64,000 bases of DNA from positions 101,803-165,802 of the forward strand of contig CAKRZE010000003.1 of the NCBI GenBank assembly GCA_934432725.1. The letters are read 5' to 3'. The translations under genes and the position numbers were made by a program. Under the pieces are notes generated by a model. It saw nothing but the letters and a program-made list of their open reading frames with translations, was not told the origin of the DNA and did no database searches. Every line of letters begins with the position of its first letter. Position 1 is the stretch's first letter. Positions 26,793-35,948 of this stretch are shown here, piece by piece. Source of the stretch: an uncultured Eubacteriales bacterium. Lineage in GTDB: Bacteria; Bacillota; Clostridia; Oscillospirales; CAG-272.

Positions 26793-27425
26793 TTGATTGA
26801 AACGAACGGAGAGAAAACGGAGGATCTTGTTTCCTCTGCGGCAAAGGGCGACATGCGGGCAATGGAAGCATTGCTGCAAAAGTATGAATCGCTCATTTAT
26901 CGTCTGGCATTTTCTTCCCTGCGGAACAGTTATGATGCGAGCGATGTGACGCAGGAGGTTCTGTTCAAGATTTATAAAACGGTGCCGTCCTTTCGGGGGG
27001 ACTGTACATTTTCTACATGGGTTTACCGTATCACATGCAATACCGTGACCGACTTTGTCCGGAAGAAAAACAGAAGGAACACGGTTTCGCTATCCTATAT
27101 CGATCAGGATTCCGGGGACGAGACGGAGCAGGATATTCCGGACGACAGCCCGGCAGTTTCTCCTCAGCTGATGCTTGAAAAGACGGAGCTTGCCGCAGGC
27201 ATCCGGAGAGCGCTTTCCGAGCTGTCCGAGCAGCACCGCGAAATTCTGGTTTTGCGCGACATGGAGGGGTATTCCTATACGGAGCTCTCCGAAATGCTCG
27301 GACTTGATATCGGAACCGTGAAAAGCAGACTGAACCGTGCAAGAAATTCTTTGAAAAGAATTTTGGAAACAGGGAACATAATTCAAAAGGATTCGTCTTT
27401 TACAAAAGAGATCGGAAAGGAGTGA
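26793..27425 (+). CDS. ECF-type RNA polymerase sigma factor
   Basis: A 210-aa sigma-70 family factor of the extracytoplasmic-function type. Region 2 (about 25-95) contains ASDVTQEVLFKIYK and FSTWVYRITCNTVTDFVRKK; region 4 (about 145-200) has the helix-turn-helix YSYTELSEMLGLDIGTVKSR. Regions 1.1 and 3 are absent as expected. Start TTG 26793 is preceded by ACGGGG. The next gene, a zinc-finger anti-sigma factor, starts within a few nt of the stop, so the pair is translationally linked and should respond to an envelope signal. Confidence 0.92.
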   Translation: MIETNGEKTEDLVSSAAKGDMRAMEALLQKYESLIYRLAFSSLRNSYDASDVTQEVLFKIYKTVPSFRGDCTFSTWVYRITCNTVTDFVRKKNRRNTVSLSYIDQDSGDETEQDIPDDSPAVSPQLMLEKTELAAGIRRALSELSEQHREILVLRDMEGYSYTELSEMLGLDIGTVKSRLNRARNSLKRILETGNIIQKDSSFTKEIGKE

Positions 27426-27433
27426 CGGGAGGC

Positions 27434-28261
27434 ATGCGTGAGAATACGGAATGTCTATTTGTTCGGGAACGGTTATTTGATTATGCCAATCATGAGCTGG
27501 CGCCGGATGATTACGAACGGGTTTCGGAACATCTGAAGGCTTGCCGGGCGTGCCGTCTGGAGGCAGAGGAAATCGCCGGAATAGCAGGCGCCCTGCCGGA
27601 GGCAATCCCTGTGCCGGTCAAACGGATTCGTGCCGGCGTTGACTGTATGATCCGTGCCGACCGGAAAAAGCGCCTGCTGCGGAACAAAATACTGCGGTTC
27701 GGAAGCATGGCGGCTGCTTTTGCTCTGGTTGCCGGAATGGCATTCTGGTACGGGCGCTTCGGGTTAAAATCGCAGGCGTGGTGGAATAACGCCAACAACT
27801 ATAATTATAGTATCGGCAAGCCATGGGACAAGAATCATGACAGCGCAGGGAACAAGCATCACGACAGTCTCGGAGACAACCGCAGCGAAAACAATCCGGG
27901 TGAAGAGGAGATTCAGGTGACGGTTGACCGGAATGAGAGCATGGCTGTGACGCAGCCCGAGCCGCTTCCCGATGCGAAGAAGCCGCAGAAGCTATTTGTC
28001 GGGAGCGATCTCGGCAGTGTGATGGATGAGCTTGGCGCGGAGGCGCTGGAGTGCGGCAGAGTGAGGTATTATGTGCTGGATGCCGGTCAGGAGGAGCGCC
28101 TTTCGGAGTGCATTGTCCGGCATGGGAAGGAACTGCTTTACTACGAAGTGACAAAAAACACCAATCTGAGTGATAACAGCTTTATCGGCGAGGCGGAGGA
28201 GGAAAAAATCCGTGCCGCGCTTGATCGGGGAATGATTGTGGTTCTGGATATCAGTTTCTGA
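27434..28261 (+). CDS. Zinc-finger anti-sigma factor
   Basis: A 275-aa membrane protein. The N-terminal domain has the ZAS zinc motif HLKACRACR (His, then Cys-x2-Cys) at about residues 33-41, which binds ECF sigma factors. One membrane helix follows at about 91-107 (SMAAAFALVAGMAFWYG). The extracytoplasmic part has a Asn/His/Asp-rich low-complexity linker (about 118-160) and a C-terminal alpha/beta domain of unknown fold. ATG 27434 has AAAGGAG 11 nt upstream; GTG 27422 overlaps the sigma stop but its SD would be too close. The terminator at 28277 closes the operon. Confidence 0.88.
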   Translation: MRENTECLFVRERLFDYANHELAPDDYERVSEHLKACRACRLEAEEIAGIAGALPEAIPVPVKRIRAGVDCMIRADRKKRLLRNKILRFGSMAAAFALVAGMAFWYGRFGLKSQAWWNNANNYNYSIGKPWDKNHDSAGNKHHDSLGDNRSENNPGEEEIQVTVDRNESMAVTQPEPLPDAKKPQKLFVGSDLGSVMDELGAEALECGRVRYYVLDAGQEERLSECIVRHGKELLYYEVTKNTNLSDNSFIGEAEEEKIRAALDRGMIVVLDISF

Positions 28262-28276
28262 ACAAATGATCAAAAC

Positions 28277-28310
28277 ACCGCCGGTCCCATTGACGGGACC
28301 GGCGGTTTTT
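28277..28310 (+). terminator. Terminator between convergent operons
   Basis: A perfect 12-bp stem, ACCGCCGGTCCC with GGGACCGGCGGT, around a 6-nt loop and followed by five T. On the minus strand GTTTTG follows, so it may also end the rhaD transcript. Confidence 0.9.
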
Positions 28311-28431
28311 ATGTGATTTTTTTAGGCTGTTCTTTGCGTCCGCAGGTGCCGCGTACGTTGCGGCGGGAGCTTTGACGGCTTGCGGCGTATGTACAAAAGT
28401 GAGGAGATATTTTTCACCGGAAAGAGTCAGA

Positions 28432-29325
28432 TCAAAGCTCCAGAAAATCTTTGCGGTAGGTCAGTCCGAAGGCGTATGCCAGCTCGTCCAGCTGCCGGTC
28501 GCTGATTTTGTTCAGGATCGGAAAGGCTGCGTATTTCATGTAAAGCTCCGCGCCCTTTTCCACGGTCTCTATCAATCCGAAGGCTTCATCGTAATCGATG
28601 CCGGCTCCGTAGATTCCGTGCTGTGCCCACACGACCAGCCGGTACTGCTCCATTTTCTTTGCGGTCTGTTCGCCGATTTCGTTGTTTCCGCAGATCATCC
28701 ACGGCAAAACGCCGATTCCTTCCGGAAATACCACGATGCATTCGGTGCAGGTGCCCCAAAGCGTCCGGGTGAATGCCTGATCGGACAGTGTGTGAATGTG
28801 TGTCAGAGCGACGGTGTTTGTCGGATGCGTATGGATGATGACGCGGTGCTTCGGGTTCTGCCGCAGGCGGACGATGTGGCTCATGAGATGCGCGGGGAAT
28901 TCGCTGGTGAAGGTTCCGCCGTCCGAAAAGCCCCAGAGCAGCTCCGCTTCGGAGCCGCTGTCCGAAATCCTTACAATACCGAGGTTTTTTTCCGGATCGG
29001 AGGTGACGTTTTTAAAATACTTTCCGGTTCCGGTGACGAGAATGGCTTTTCCGCGCAGCTCGGATGCATCAAAGCCGAAGGTCAGGCGTCTCTTGGGTGT
29101 GAGAACGTCCCGAAAGGGGGCGATTTCCTCCTCCGTGAGCAGACAGCTGACATTTCCGCCGTTTCTTTCGTCCCAGCCCAAACGGTACATATTTGCGGTC
29201 AGCTCGCACATTCCCTTGAGAAAGGGCGCGTTTGCAATCTCGGTGTAGCTCATCATGTGTTCATATCCGGCATCGTGCCGGTTCCTTTCGTAAAGCTGCT
29301 TTCGGATGTGGACTTGTGTTTCCAT
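28432..29325 (-). CDS. rhaD: Rhamnulose-1-phosphate aldolase
   Basis: A 297-aa class II aldolase that splits L-rhamnulose 1-phosphate into dihydroxyacetone phosphate and L-lactaldehyde. Sequence blocks match RhaD rather than fuculose aldolase: GWDERNGGN, GTGKYFKN, the zinc histidines in IHTHPTN and the third in AQHGIYG, and EGIGVLPWM. About 25 extra N-terminal residues precede the usual start. ATG 29325 has no clear SD, so the start is uncertain. It lies 108 bp downstream of the DUF624 gene on the same strand. Rhamnose kinase and isomerase are not in the window. Confidence 0.9.
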   Translation of the reverse strand: METQVHIRKQLYERNRHDAGYEHMMSYTEIANAPFLKGMCELTANMYRLGWDERNGGNVSCLLTEEEIAPFRDVLTPKRRLTFGFDASELRGKAILVTGTGKYFKNVTSDPEKNLGIVRISDSGSEAELLWGFSDGGTFTSEFPAHLMSHIVRLRQNPKHRVIIHTHPTNTVALTHIHTLSDQAFTRTLWGTCTECIVVFPEGIGVLPWMICGNNEIGEQTAKKMEQYRLVVWAQHGIYGAGIDYDEAFGLIETVEKGAELYMKYAAFPILNKISDRQLDELAYAFGLTYRKDFLEL

Positions 29326-29433
29326 ATTATTGATAACGGAGCATTTGCCGGCTGCACGGCTTCCTCTGCGGAGAAATCCGCGGAAAACCCGAAGGCGTGC
29401 GGGCACAGAGAAGCGTCCGGACACGGGCTTGGG

Positions 29434-30432
29434 TCAGGTGTGGTCGTGGAAAATCGGCTCGATTTCCTCCAGGGCTTCCGCGTTCGGCATGTCGCTTTTA
29501 TAATACGGGTCAATCATGATTTCCTTCATTTTCGGATATGCTGCATAGATTCCCATAAATTCAATGGCAGCGGGGGTGATGATAAACGGCATCATAATGC
29601 CGAGCGGGAAGAATACGTTCAGAAGCGCGTAATTGATCAAAAGAACACAGATGATTCCGAAGAATGCGGCGATGTTCCGCTTCATGCCGATCAGTGCAAA
29701 GATGAAGGCGTTTTTGAAGAGCTTGAAAATGCTCAGATCAAACGTCACCATCATGATATAGATATAGAAACGCATGCAGGTATAGAGCAGGGCGACAATC
29801 AGCATCAGACCGAATATGACGCCGTTTATGATCTTGCCGAATTGCATCAGGCTTGTAAAGTACAGAATCAGGTCATAGCCGACCATGGCGAGCATGGCAA
29901 GGTCGATGATACCGAAAATCATTCCCTGTCTGAGGTTCTTGCGGATCGCATACCAGAAGTCGTCCCAGATGAAAACCGGTTCTCCCTTGACCACGTTCCG
30001 GATGATATAGGCGGTTCCGACATTGACAATTCCGAAGGTGAAAAGCGTGAGAAGCCCGCAGGCAAACAGGATTTTGGTGCCGAGCGTCATGACCGAGACC
30101 GTCTCCTGCATGCCGAATATGCCGAACTGCGCCAGAGAGACAGGGTTATAGCCGCCAAGCTCTGCTGCGCCGTGAAAGACGCCGAACAGCGGGGAGGACG
30201 GAACGGTGATATGCTGATTCAGCGTTCCGGTCAGACCGAACATGGCGATCAGAATCGGAAAATTCCCGATGATCAGATACATGTTGATTGTGAAGATCAG
30301 ACCGATGTTATTCCAGAAGAATTTGAAAAAGTAACGGAAGGTGCGAGGATGCTTATCCGTCTTTTTGACACCTTTTCCGTCGCGGTCGCCGCTGAAAATC
30401 CGGTAGAGTGAAAATTTCTTTTGTGAAGCCAT
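29434..30432 (-). CDS. DUF624 (YesL-type) membrane protein
   Basis: A 332-aa protein with about six membrane helices. The C-terminal half resembles DUF624/YesL proteins, which often sit next to sugar-uptake or polysaccharide-use genes in Firmicutes; the biochemical role is unknown. The N-terminal 40 residues are basic and cytosolic (MASQKKFSLYRIF). It precedes rhaD on the same strand, which fits a link to rhamnose use. The start ATG follows an SD-hairpin leader (30445-30472). Confidence 0.8.
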   Translation of the reverse strand: MASQKKFSLYRIFSGDRDGKGVKKTDKHPRTFRYFFKFFWNNIGLIFTINMYLIIGNFPILIAMFGLTGTLNQHITVPSSPLFGVFHGAAELGGYNPVSLAQFGIFGMQETVSVMTLGTKILFACGLLTLFTFGIVNVGTAYIIRNVVKGEPVFIWDDFWYAIRKNLRQGMIFGIIDLAMLAMVGYDLILYFTSLMQFGKIINGVIFGLMLIVALLYTCMRFYIYIMMVTFDLSIFKLFKNAFIFALIGMKRNIAAFFGIICVLLINYALLNVFFPLGIMMPFIITPAAIEFMGIYAAYPKMKEIMIDPYYKSDMPNAEALEEIEPIFHDHT

Positions 30433-30444
30433 AGCAAGACCGTT

Positions 30445-30472
30445 GCTTTCGCTCTGCGAAAACGTCCTTTCC
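30445..30472 (-). promoter_or_regulatory. SD-hairpin leader of DUF624 gene
   Basis: On the minus strand GGAAAGGA (30472-30465) is followed by a 7-bp hairpin, GTTTTCG and CGAAAGC (one G-T pair) with a 5-nt loop (30463-30445), then 12 nt to the ATG at 30432. Confidence 0.6.
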
Positions 30473-30736
30473 GTAAAATGTAACCTGTTATTTTGACTTT
30501 ATTGTTGTTTGGTTCGAAATATCCGGCAGCCACCGGTGAGTATCGCTTGTCCGGCATGTGCGGGAGCTTCGATGAACCGGCTGAAATGCAAAAGCCGGAG
30601 GGAGAACGGCACCTTCGGCAAGCCCGGGCTGTCAAAGCGCGTCCGACACGGTCTGCCGCATCTCTCCAAGGCGCGTCTGAGGCGCGGAGTGCAAAGCCCC
30701 GAACCTTTCTTTGCCGGAAAATCCGGCGCGGCTGCT

Positions 30737-31276
30737 TTACAGAATGCCGGAAAACCAATCCGTGAACCAGTACAGCGCCGATGCGGCAAGCAGCATGGTA
30801 GCCGTAAACAGAAACGCACAGATATAGCGGCGCGTTGCCGGAGAGCGAAGAAACATCCGTGCGGTCGGTGCGAGCGTGCGCAGTCCGGAGCGGTGCAGGG
30901 CTGCTTCGCTGCACAAATATAAATGAAGCAGAATGATACCGCTGCTGAGCAGCAGCATGCCGATGCCCTGCGGGGTCAGGAGGACGGCGGGAGTCCAGTG
31001 AAGGGACAGACAGCCGAACATCGCGCCCCCGTACAGAATGACGATTCCGGAAACAAACGGGGCAAAAACCGTAAAGCCGGACAGAAAAATCAAAAGTGAC
31101 AGCCGGATCGCGTGATAATACAGGATCAGAAACCCGGCAGCTTCTCTGTTTTCGGTTCCGCAGAACAGTGTAAATGCAATGCTGATGCCAAAGCGGCATC
31201 GGATAAAGATGCCTGCACAAAAGCCGATGAGCAACAGTGCCGCATAAAACAATGCGACCTTCATGCGGATTCTCAT
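30737..31276 (-). CDS. Polytopic membrane protein, possibly SpoIIM-like
   Basis: A 179-aa protein with about five hydrophobic segments and little soluble sequence. The order of helices and the glycine-rich GIVILYGGAMFG segment recall stage II sporulation protein M, but I see no decisive motif, so the assignment is weak. ATG 31276 (MRIRMKVAL) has GGTGGTGAT upstream; the extension above it is unlikely to be translated. A promoter at 31352-31379 fits. Confidence 0.6.
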   Translation of the reverse strand: MRIRMKVALFYAALLLIGFCAGIFIRCRFGISIAFTLFCGTENREAAGFLILYYHAIRLSLLIFLSGFTVFAPFVSGIVILYGGAMFGCLSLHWTPAVLLTPQGIGMLLLSSGIILLHLYLCSEAALHRSGLRTLAPTARMFLRSPATRRYICAFLFTATMLLAASALYWFTDWFSGIL

Positions 31277-31351
31277 TTCATCACCACCCGCTCCCATTCT
31301 ATGAGGGAGTGCGGCGGGGTATGACAGCACGTCCGGCGGGACTCTCTTTAC

Positions 31352-31379
31352 ATTTTATCATATTTTTCTGGAAATTCAA
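31352..31379 (-). promoter_or_regulatory. Promoter of the SpoIIM-like gene
   Basis: TTGAAT (31379-31374) and TAAAAT (31357-31352) with a 16-nt spacer on the minus strand. Confidence 0.6.
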
Positions 31380-31873
31380 CAGAATGCAGAAATTTTACAA
31401 ATAAGACTGCGGTATTTCCGGTGCAGCCGGCATGCGGTGTGCCGGGCTGTACTGTATGCCGGGGCAGGAGGCTTTTCGCCCTGCGGCGGCGCAGGATATG
31501 CCGAGACGGTGCGCTTTGCGGGATGGAATGGAAAAAGATGTTTCCAGCGAGCGCTGTGCAGAGAACAGCTTTTGCCGGGATGTTCCTGAAAAATCCGTGT
31601 CTCGGCTGCGGGCGGAATGCAATGGGCGCATCGCAAAGGGAACAGGGAGCTCAGAGCAGACTGCGGGTGCGTCCTGCCGCGTTTGCTTTGCGGCTGAAAA
31701 ATGCGGCGGAGGATCCCCGCATTTCCGACGCGCGCTCAGGCTTCGGGCAGTCTGGCGATGCCGCGAAAGCGCGTTTTCTCTTGCGCTTTCCCCGAAATTA
31801 TGAACAGCCGGACAGATTTTTTTTACACCGCATACAAAATATCGGGTAAAAAAGAATTATTCCTCAAAATATA
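31380..31873. other. Spacer, about 490 bp
   Basis: Frames of about 120-140 codons on the plus strand are Cys/Arg-rich with no ribosome binding site and are rejected. Nothing else is supported. Confidence 0.45.
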
Positions 31874-31902
31874 TTGACAAATTGCGACGGGAATGTTATA
31901 AT
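31874..31902 (+). promoter_or_regulatory. Promoter of the xpt riboswitch transcript
   Basis: TTGACA (31874-31879) and TATAAT (31897-31902) with a 17-nt spacer, a full consensus match, 50 nt before the aptamer. Confidence 0.85.
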
Positions 31903-31951
31903 TTCATCGTTCAAGAGAACTTGACAGAAAACTGAAAATGAAAATGACTGC

Positions 31952-32015
31952 CCAATATAGGTCCGGTTAGTTGGTCCGGACGTTTCTACCGCATCGCCCA
32001 AGACGCGACTATTGG
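31952..32015 (+). promoter_or_regulatory. Guanine-class purine riboswitch aptamer, variant loops
   Basis: A three-way junction upstream of xpt. P1 is CCAATA/TATTGG. The invariant junction sequence GTTTCTACC (J2/3) is present, and J3/1 reads GACTAT with a C at the position (C74) that pairs with guanine in the guanine class. P2 is GTCCGG/CCGGAC. Loops are not canonical: L2 contains TTGG and the short L3 contains CCAA, which could form a four-base Watson-Crick kiss instead of the usual loop quadruples. P3 is short with one mismatch. Likely ligand guanine or hypoxanthine; this depends on position 74 and is inference. Confidence 0.82.
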
Positions 32016-32049
32016 AATTGTCTCCTGACGCATGGATTTTCTATGGGTG

Positions 32050-32075
32050 GCGATGGGTATTCCTGTCGCTTTTTT
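32050..32075 (+). terminator. Riboswitch-controlled terminator
   Basis: Stem GCGATGGG/CCTGTCGC (two G-T pairs) with a 4-nt loop and six T, 35 nt after the aptamer and 31 nt before xpt. It would stop transcription when the purine is bound. Confidence 0.75.
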
Positions 32076-32105
32076 ATTTTCATTTGCCGAAAGGACTGAC
32101 GGATC

Positions 32106-32684
32106 ATGCGGGGGCTTGAAGAAAAAATCAGATCGGAGGGAAGCGTGCTTCCCGGTAATATTCTGAAGGTCGGAAGTTTTCTGAATCAACAGATCGATGC
32201 CGCCTTTATGCTGGAAATGGGCAGGGAGGCAGCTGCTTTGTTTTCGGATGCGGGTGTGACGCGGGTCTTGACGGTGGAGGCATCCGGCATTGCATATGCG
32301 CTTGCCGTTGCGGCGGCGCTCGACGTGCCGATGGTGTTCGCCAAAAAGCACAATACCGCCAATATCGGTGCCGAGACCTATTCGGCATCCGTTTACTCCT
32401 ATACACATCGGACGGAGTATCAGATTGTTGTGAGCCGCGAATATCTCTGTGCGGATGACTGCGTTCTTTTGGCTGACGATTTTCTTGCGGCGGGGAATGC
32501 CATGAACGGCTTGATCGACATTGTTCATCAGGCGGGCGCCCGGCTTGCGGGATGCACCGCTGCGATCGAAAAGGGCTTTCAGCGCGGCGGCGATGCGCTG
32601 CGTGAAAAGGGCATCCAAGTCATGTCCCTTGCCGTGATAGATGCTATGGATGAGAAAAACGGCATTGTATTCCGGGAAAACTGA
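32106..32684 (+). CDS. xpt: Xanthine phosphoribosyltransferase
   Basis: A 192-aa enzyme converting xanthine (and guanine) plus PRPP to the nucleotide in purine salvage. It matches Xpt over its whole length: MRGLEEKIRSEGSVLPGNIL at the start, the base-contact region FLNQQID, and the PRPP loop VLLADDFLAAGNA. The gene is directly under the purine riboswitch. The nucleoside ABC transporter genes follow 160 bp later in the same direction, so uptake and salvage are grouped. Confidence 0.96.
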   Translation: MRGLEEKIRSEGSVLPGNILKVGSFLNQQIDAAFMLEMGREAAALFSDAGVTRVLTVEASGIAYALAVAAALDVPMVFAKKHNTANIGAETYSASVYSYTHRTEYQIVVSREYLCADDCVLLADDFLAAGNAMNGLIDIVHQAGARLAGCTAAIEKGFQRGGDALREKGIQVMSLAVIDAMDEKNGIVFREN

Positions 32685-32845
32685 TTCCGCGGCACTTTGA
32701 CGGCGAGCCGGGTGGAGTGTGCGTGTTCTGCTCCGTGTTCCTGCCGGCAATTCGTTTCTGCGGGACCCTTTGGTGCCGGAAATAAATAAGAGCAAAGACC
32801 ATTTACATATAATCCAAATTTTTGCCTGAAAGGTAAAGGAGAAAA

Positions 32846-34147
32846 ATGATGAAGAAAATTCTTTCCCTGATTCTGGTTCTGGCGACCCTGCTTGCAGCGT
32901 CCACGCTGTTTGCATCCTGCTCTAAGCAGAATGACGCCGATCTGAAGGTCGGTGTGATTCTCGTCGGCGATGAAACCGAGGGCTACACCCTTGCGCACAT
33001 GAACGGAATCGATGCTGCCGTCAGGGCGATCGAGACCAAGCTGAACAAAAAGGTTTCCGTGACCTACAAGAAGAAGATTGAAGAGAACAACGATTGCAGC
33101 GACGCCGCAGAGGCTCTGGTCGGTTCCGGCTGCACGCTGATCATCTCCAACTCCTACGGTCATCAGGATTTCATGGCTGAGGTTGCCAAGAAGCACACCT
33201 CCGTCAACTTTGTCGCAATGACCGGCGATTATGCCTCCATCTGCGGCATTGACAACCTGTACAACGCATTTACCGATGTGTATGAATCCCGCTATGTGTC
33301 CGGTGTTGTTGCCGGCATGAAGCTGAAGGAACTGATCGATGCAGGCAAGATCGATGAGACGAAGAACATGAAGGACGGCAACTACAAGATCGGTTATGTC
33401 GGCGCCTTCAACTATGCCGAGGTTGTTTCCGGTTACACTGCGTTCTATCTCGGTCTGAAGTCCGTTGTTTCCAACATCACGATGGAAGTTGTTTATACCC
33501 AGTCCTGGTTCCACGAACAGCGCGAGGCTGCCGGCGCAGAGTATCTGATGGCTGACGGCTGCGTGATTATCGGTCAGCATGCAGACTCCACCGGCGCTCC
33601 TTCCGCAGTTCAGGCAAAGCATGCCGCAGGCACCTACACCAACGTATACTGCATCGGTTATAACGTTGACATGATCGAGGATGCAAAGGATGTTATCCTG
33701 ACCTCCGCGACCAACAACTGGGAGGTTTATTACGAAACGCTGTTCACCGCGATTCTGAACGGTGAAAAGGTTCCTGTCGAGTGGTCCGAGGGTTACTCCA
33801 AGGAGGCTGTCGGTCTGACCGAGCTGAACAAGAATACCGTTGCAGCCGGAACCGATACAAAGGTGAAGGAAGTTGTTGACGCCATCAAGAACGGCACGCT
33901 TCAGGTATTCGATACCTCCAAGTTTACTGTAGATGGTCAGACTGTTACCACTGCAATGATCGATCCTTCCTACTTTGACTTCTCCGGCAGCGAGCCGAAG
34001 CTGGTGTATGCCGGTGAGAAGTTTGAAGCGATTAAATCCGCAAACGGCGTCAGCTATTTTGCCGAATCCACCTTCCGCGCCGCTCCGTACTTTGCACTTC
34101 GCATCGACGGAATCGTTGAGCTGAACGAGGTCGATCTTACCAAGTAA
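32846..34147 (+). CDS. BMP-family nucleoside-binding lipoprotein
   Basis: A 433-aa substrate-binding lipoprotein of the BMP/PnrA family (compare YufN and TmpC), which binds purine nucleosides for an ABC importer. The signal peptide ends in the lipobox FASC with Cys25. The mature protein starts KVGVILVGDETEGYTLAHMNG and has the typical two-lobe order. ATG 32846 and 32849 are adjacent; AAAGGAG is just upstream. Codon choice is noticeably more uniform than in neighbouring genes, as expected for a highly made binding protein. A strong intercistronic hairpin follows (34179-34211), then the ATPase and permease genes. Confidence 0.92.
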   Translation: MMKKILSLILVLATLLAASTLFASCSKQNDADLKVGVILVGDETEGYTLAHMNGIDAAVRAIETKLNKKVSVTYKKKIEENNDCSDAAEALVGSGCTLIISNSYGHQDFMAEVAKKHTSVNFVAMTGDYASICGIDNLYNAFTDVYESRYVSGVVAGMKLKELIDAGKIDETKNMKDGNYKIGYVGAFNYAEVVSGYTAFYLGLKSVVSNITMEVVYTQSWFHEQREAAGAEYLMADGCVIIGQHADSTGAPSAVQAKHAAGTYTNVYCIGYNVDMIEDAKDVILTSATNNWEVYYETLFTAILNGEKVPVEWSEGYSKEAVGLTELNKNTVAAGTDTKVKEVVDAIKNGTLQVFDTSKFTVDGQTVTTAMIDPSYFDFSGSEPKLVYAGEKFEAIKSANGVSYFAESTFRAAPYFALRIDGIVELNEVDLTK

Positions 34148-34178
34148 GACCGCGTGTCTGTTCGCATGATAGAGAAAC

Positions 34179-34211
34179 AAAGGGAAACCGCTTTGTCCGC
34201 GGTTTCCCTTT
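34179..34211 (+). promoter_or_regulatory. Intercistronic hairpin after the binding protein
   Basis: A perfect 13-bp stem, AAAGGGAAACCGC with GCGGTTTCCCTTT, around a 7-nt loop with no T-run after it. Such hairpins between a binding protein gene and its transporter genes commonly stabilise or partly end the upstream mRNA so that the binding protein is made in excess. Confidence 0.65.
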
Positions 34212-34347
34212 GCGGGTAAAAAGCCTTTGCGGAGGCTGAAGCTATCATATAGACTGCCGGAGGGGGCTTCGGCAGCCGGGATTCTGCGTATACGGTGCGA
34301 TGGGTGTTTTTCGCGCTCCGGTCCGCAGAGCTGTTTTAATTCCACAG

Positions 34348-34369
34348 GAAAGGAAGCTTTTGCAAAGGC
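34348..34369 (+). promoter_or_regulatory. SD-hairpin leader of the ABC ATPase gene
   Basis: GGAAAGGA (34348-34355) is followed by a small hairpin, GCTTT and AAGGC with a short loop (34356-34369), then 7 nt to ATG 34377. Confidence 0.5.
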
Positions 34370-34376
34370 AGAGGCG

Positions 34377-35948
34377 ATGGTCACAGGCATGGCGGAATAT
34401 GCAGTGAAAATGGTCAATGTTTCCAAGTCCTTCGGACAGGTTGCTGCCAACCGGAATGTTTCGCTTGACGTGAAGCACGGAGAGGTTCTGGCACTTCTGG
34501 GGGAAAACGGAAGCGGCAAGACGACCCTGATGAATATGCTGTCCGGCATATATTATCCGGACGAGGGGGAAATATTCGTTGACGGGAAACCGGTTTCGAT
34601 CCGCTCGCCGCATGACGCGTTTGAGGTCGGGATCGGAATGATTCATCAGCATTTCAAGCTGGTCAATATTTTTACGGCGGCTGAAAATGTCACGCTCGGC
34701 ATGAAAGGAACCGGCAGATACAACATTGCCAAGGTGGCGGCGGATATCAAGGCGATCTGTGATAAGTACGGCTTTGAGATCAATCCGTATCAGAAGGTCT
34801 ATAACATGACGGTGTCCCAGAAGCAGACGCTTGAAATCATCAAGGTGTTGTACCGCGGTGCCCAGATCCTGATTCTGGATGAGCCGACGGCGGTTCTGAC
34901 GCCGCAGGAGAGCGAAAAGCTGTTTCGGATTATCCGTGCGATGCGCGATGACGGAAAGGCGATCATCATCATTACGCATAAGCTGCAGGAGGTTCTTGAA
35001 ATATCGGACCGCGTGACCATTCTGCGCCGCGGGGCATACGTGGATACCGTCAACACCAAGGATGCGACAGAACAGTCCTTGACCGATATGATGGTCGGCA
35101 AGAAGACGGAATTGAACATTGAGCGCGAAATGCCCGTGAATCCGCAGCTGAGGCTGCAGGTCAGACATCTGACCTGCAAAAATGCGGATGAGGTCACTGT
35201 TCTGGACGATGTGAATTTTGATGTGCGGAGCGGTGAAATTCTCGGCATTGCCGGAATCTCGGGCTGCGGTCAGAAGGAGCTTCTGGAGGCGATTGCTGGA
35301 CTTCAGGCTACACAGCCGGGAAGCAGCGTGCTGTATCAGGCGCCCGGAGATGCGCCGGAGCAGGAGCTGATCGGAAAGAACCCGCGTCTGATCCGGGAGC
35401 TCGGCGTTTCGCTTTCGTTTGTGCCGGAGGACCGGCTCGGAATGGGACTGGTCAGCTCTATGGGAATGACCGGAAACATGCTGCTGAAAACCTATGGCGT
35501 CGGACATCAGATCTTTGTGCAGACGAAGGATGCCAAGCGCCTCGCCGAGGAAATTGTACATGAGCTTGAGGTGGCGACTCCCGACATCAATACGCCGGTG
35601 CGCAAGCTGTCCGGAGGAAATGTGCAGAAGGTGCTGGTCGGCCGCGAAATTGCGTCTTCTCCCTCGGTGCTGATGACGGCATATGCGGTCAGAGGACTGG
35701 ATATCAACGCTTCCTATACGATATACCGTCTGTTGAATGAGCAGAAAAAGAAGGGCGTTGCGGTGATTTACGTCGGAGAGGACCTTGACGTGCTGCTGGC
35801 GCTTTCCGACCGGATTCTGGTGCTGTGCAACGGAAAAGTGAACGGCATTCTGGATGGGCGGACTGCCACAAAGGAGCAGGTCGGACTTTTGATGGTGAAC
35901 CAGCAGAAGACCGGCGAGCCGGCGAAGGGAGAGATGAGCCATGACTGA
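34377..35948 (+). CDS. Nucleoside ABC transporter ATP-binding protein (two domains)
   Basis: A 523-aa cytosolic ATPase with tandem ABC domains, as in YufO. Domain 1 (about 7-240) has Walker A GENGSGKTT, Walker B ILILDEPTAV and a signature replaced by MTVSQKQTLEI. Domain 2 (about 258-500) has a degenerate Walker A GISGCGQKEL and signature LSGGNVQKVL, with the Walker B region altered to VLMTAYAVRGLD; this asymmetry is normal for the family. ATG 34377 is preferred over 34389 by spacing to the leader. The permease gene overlaps the end by 8 nt. Confidence 0.93.
   Translation: MVTGMAEYAVKMVNVSKSFGQVAANRNVSLDVKHGEVLALLGENGSGKTTLMNMLSGIYYPDEGEIFVDGKPVSIRSPHDAFEVGIGMIHQHFKLVNIFTAAENVTLGMKGTGRYNIAKVAADIKAICDKYGFEINPYQKVYNMTVSQKQTLEIIKVLYRGAQILILDEPTAVLTPQESEKLFRIIRAMRDDGKAIIIITHKLQEVLEISDRVTILRRGAYVDTVNTKDATEQSLTDMMVGKKTELNIEREMPVNPQLRLQVRHLTCKNADEVTVLDDVNFDVRSGEILGIAGISGCGQKELLEAIAGLQATQPGSSVLYQAPGDAPEQELIGKNPRLIRELGVSLSFVPEDRLGMGLVSSMGMTGNMLLKTYGVGHQIFVQTKDAKRLAEEIVHELEVATPDINTPVRKLSGGNVQKVLVGREIASSPSVLMTAYAVRGLDINASYTIYRLLNEQKKKGVAVIYVGEDLDVLLALSDRILVLCNGKVNGILDGRTATKEQVGLLMVNQQKTGEPAKGEMSHD

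Noticed and set aside
28372..30411. 679-codon plus-strand frame opposite rhaD and the DUF624 gene
   Set aside because: It is the antisense shadow of two well-supported minus-strand genes.
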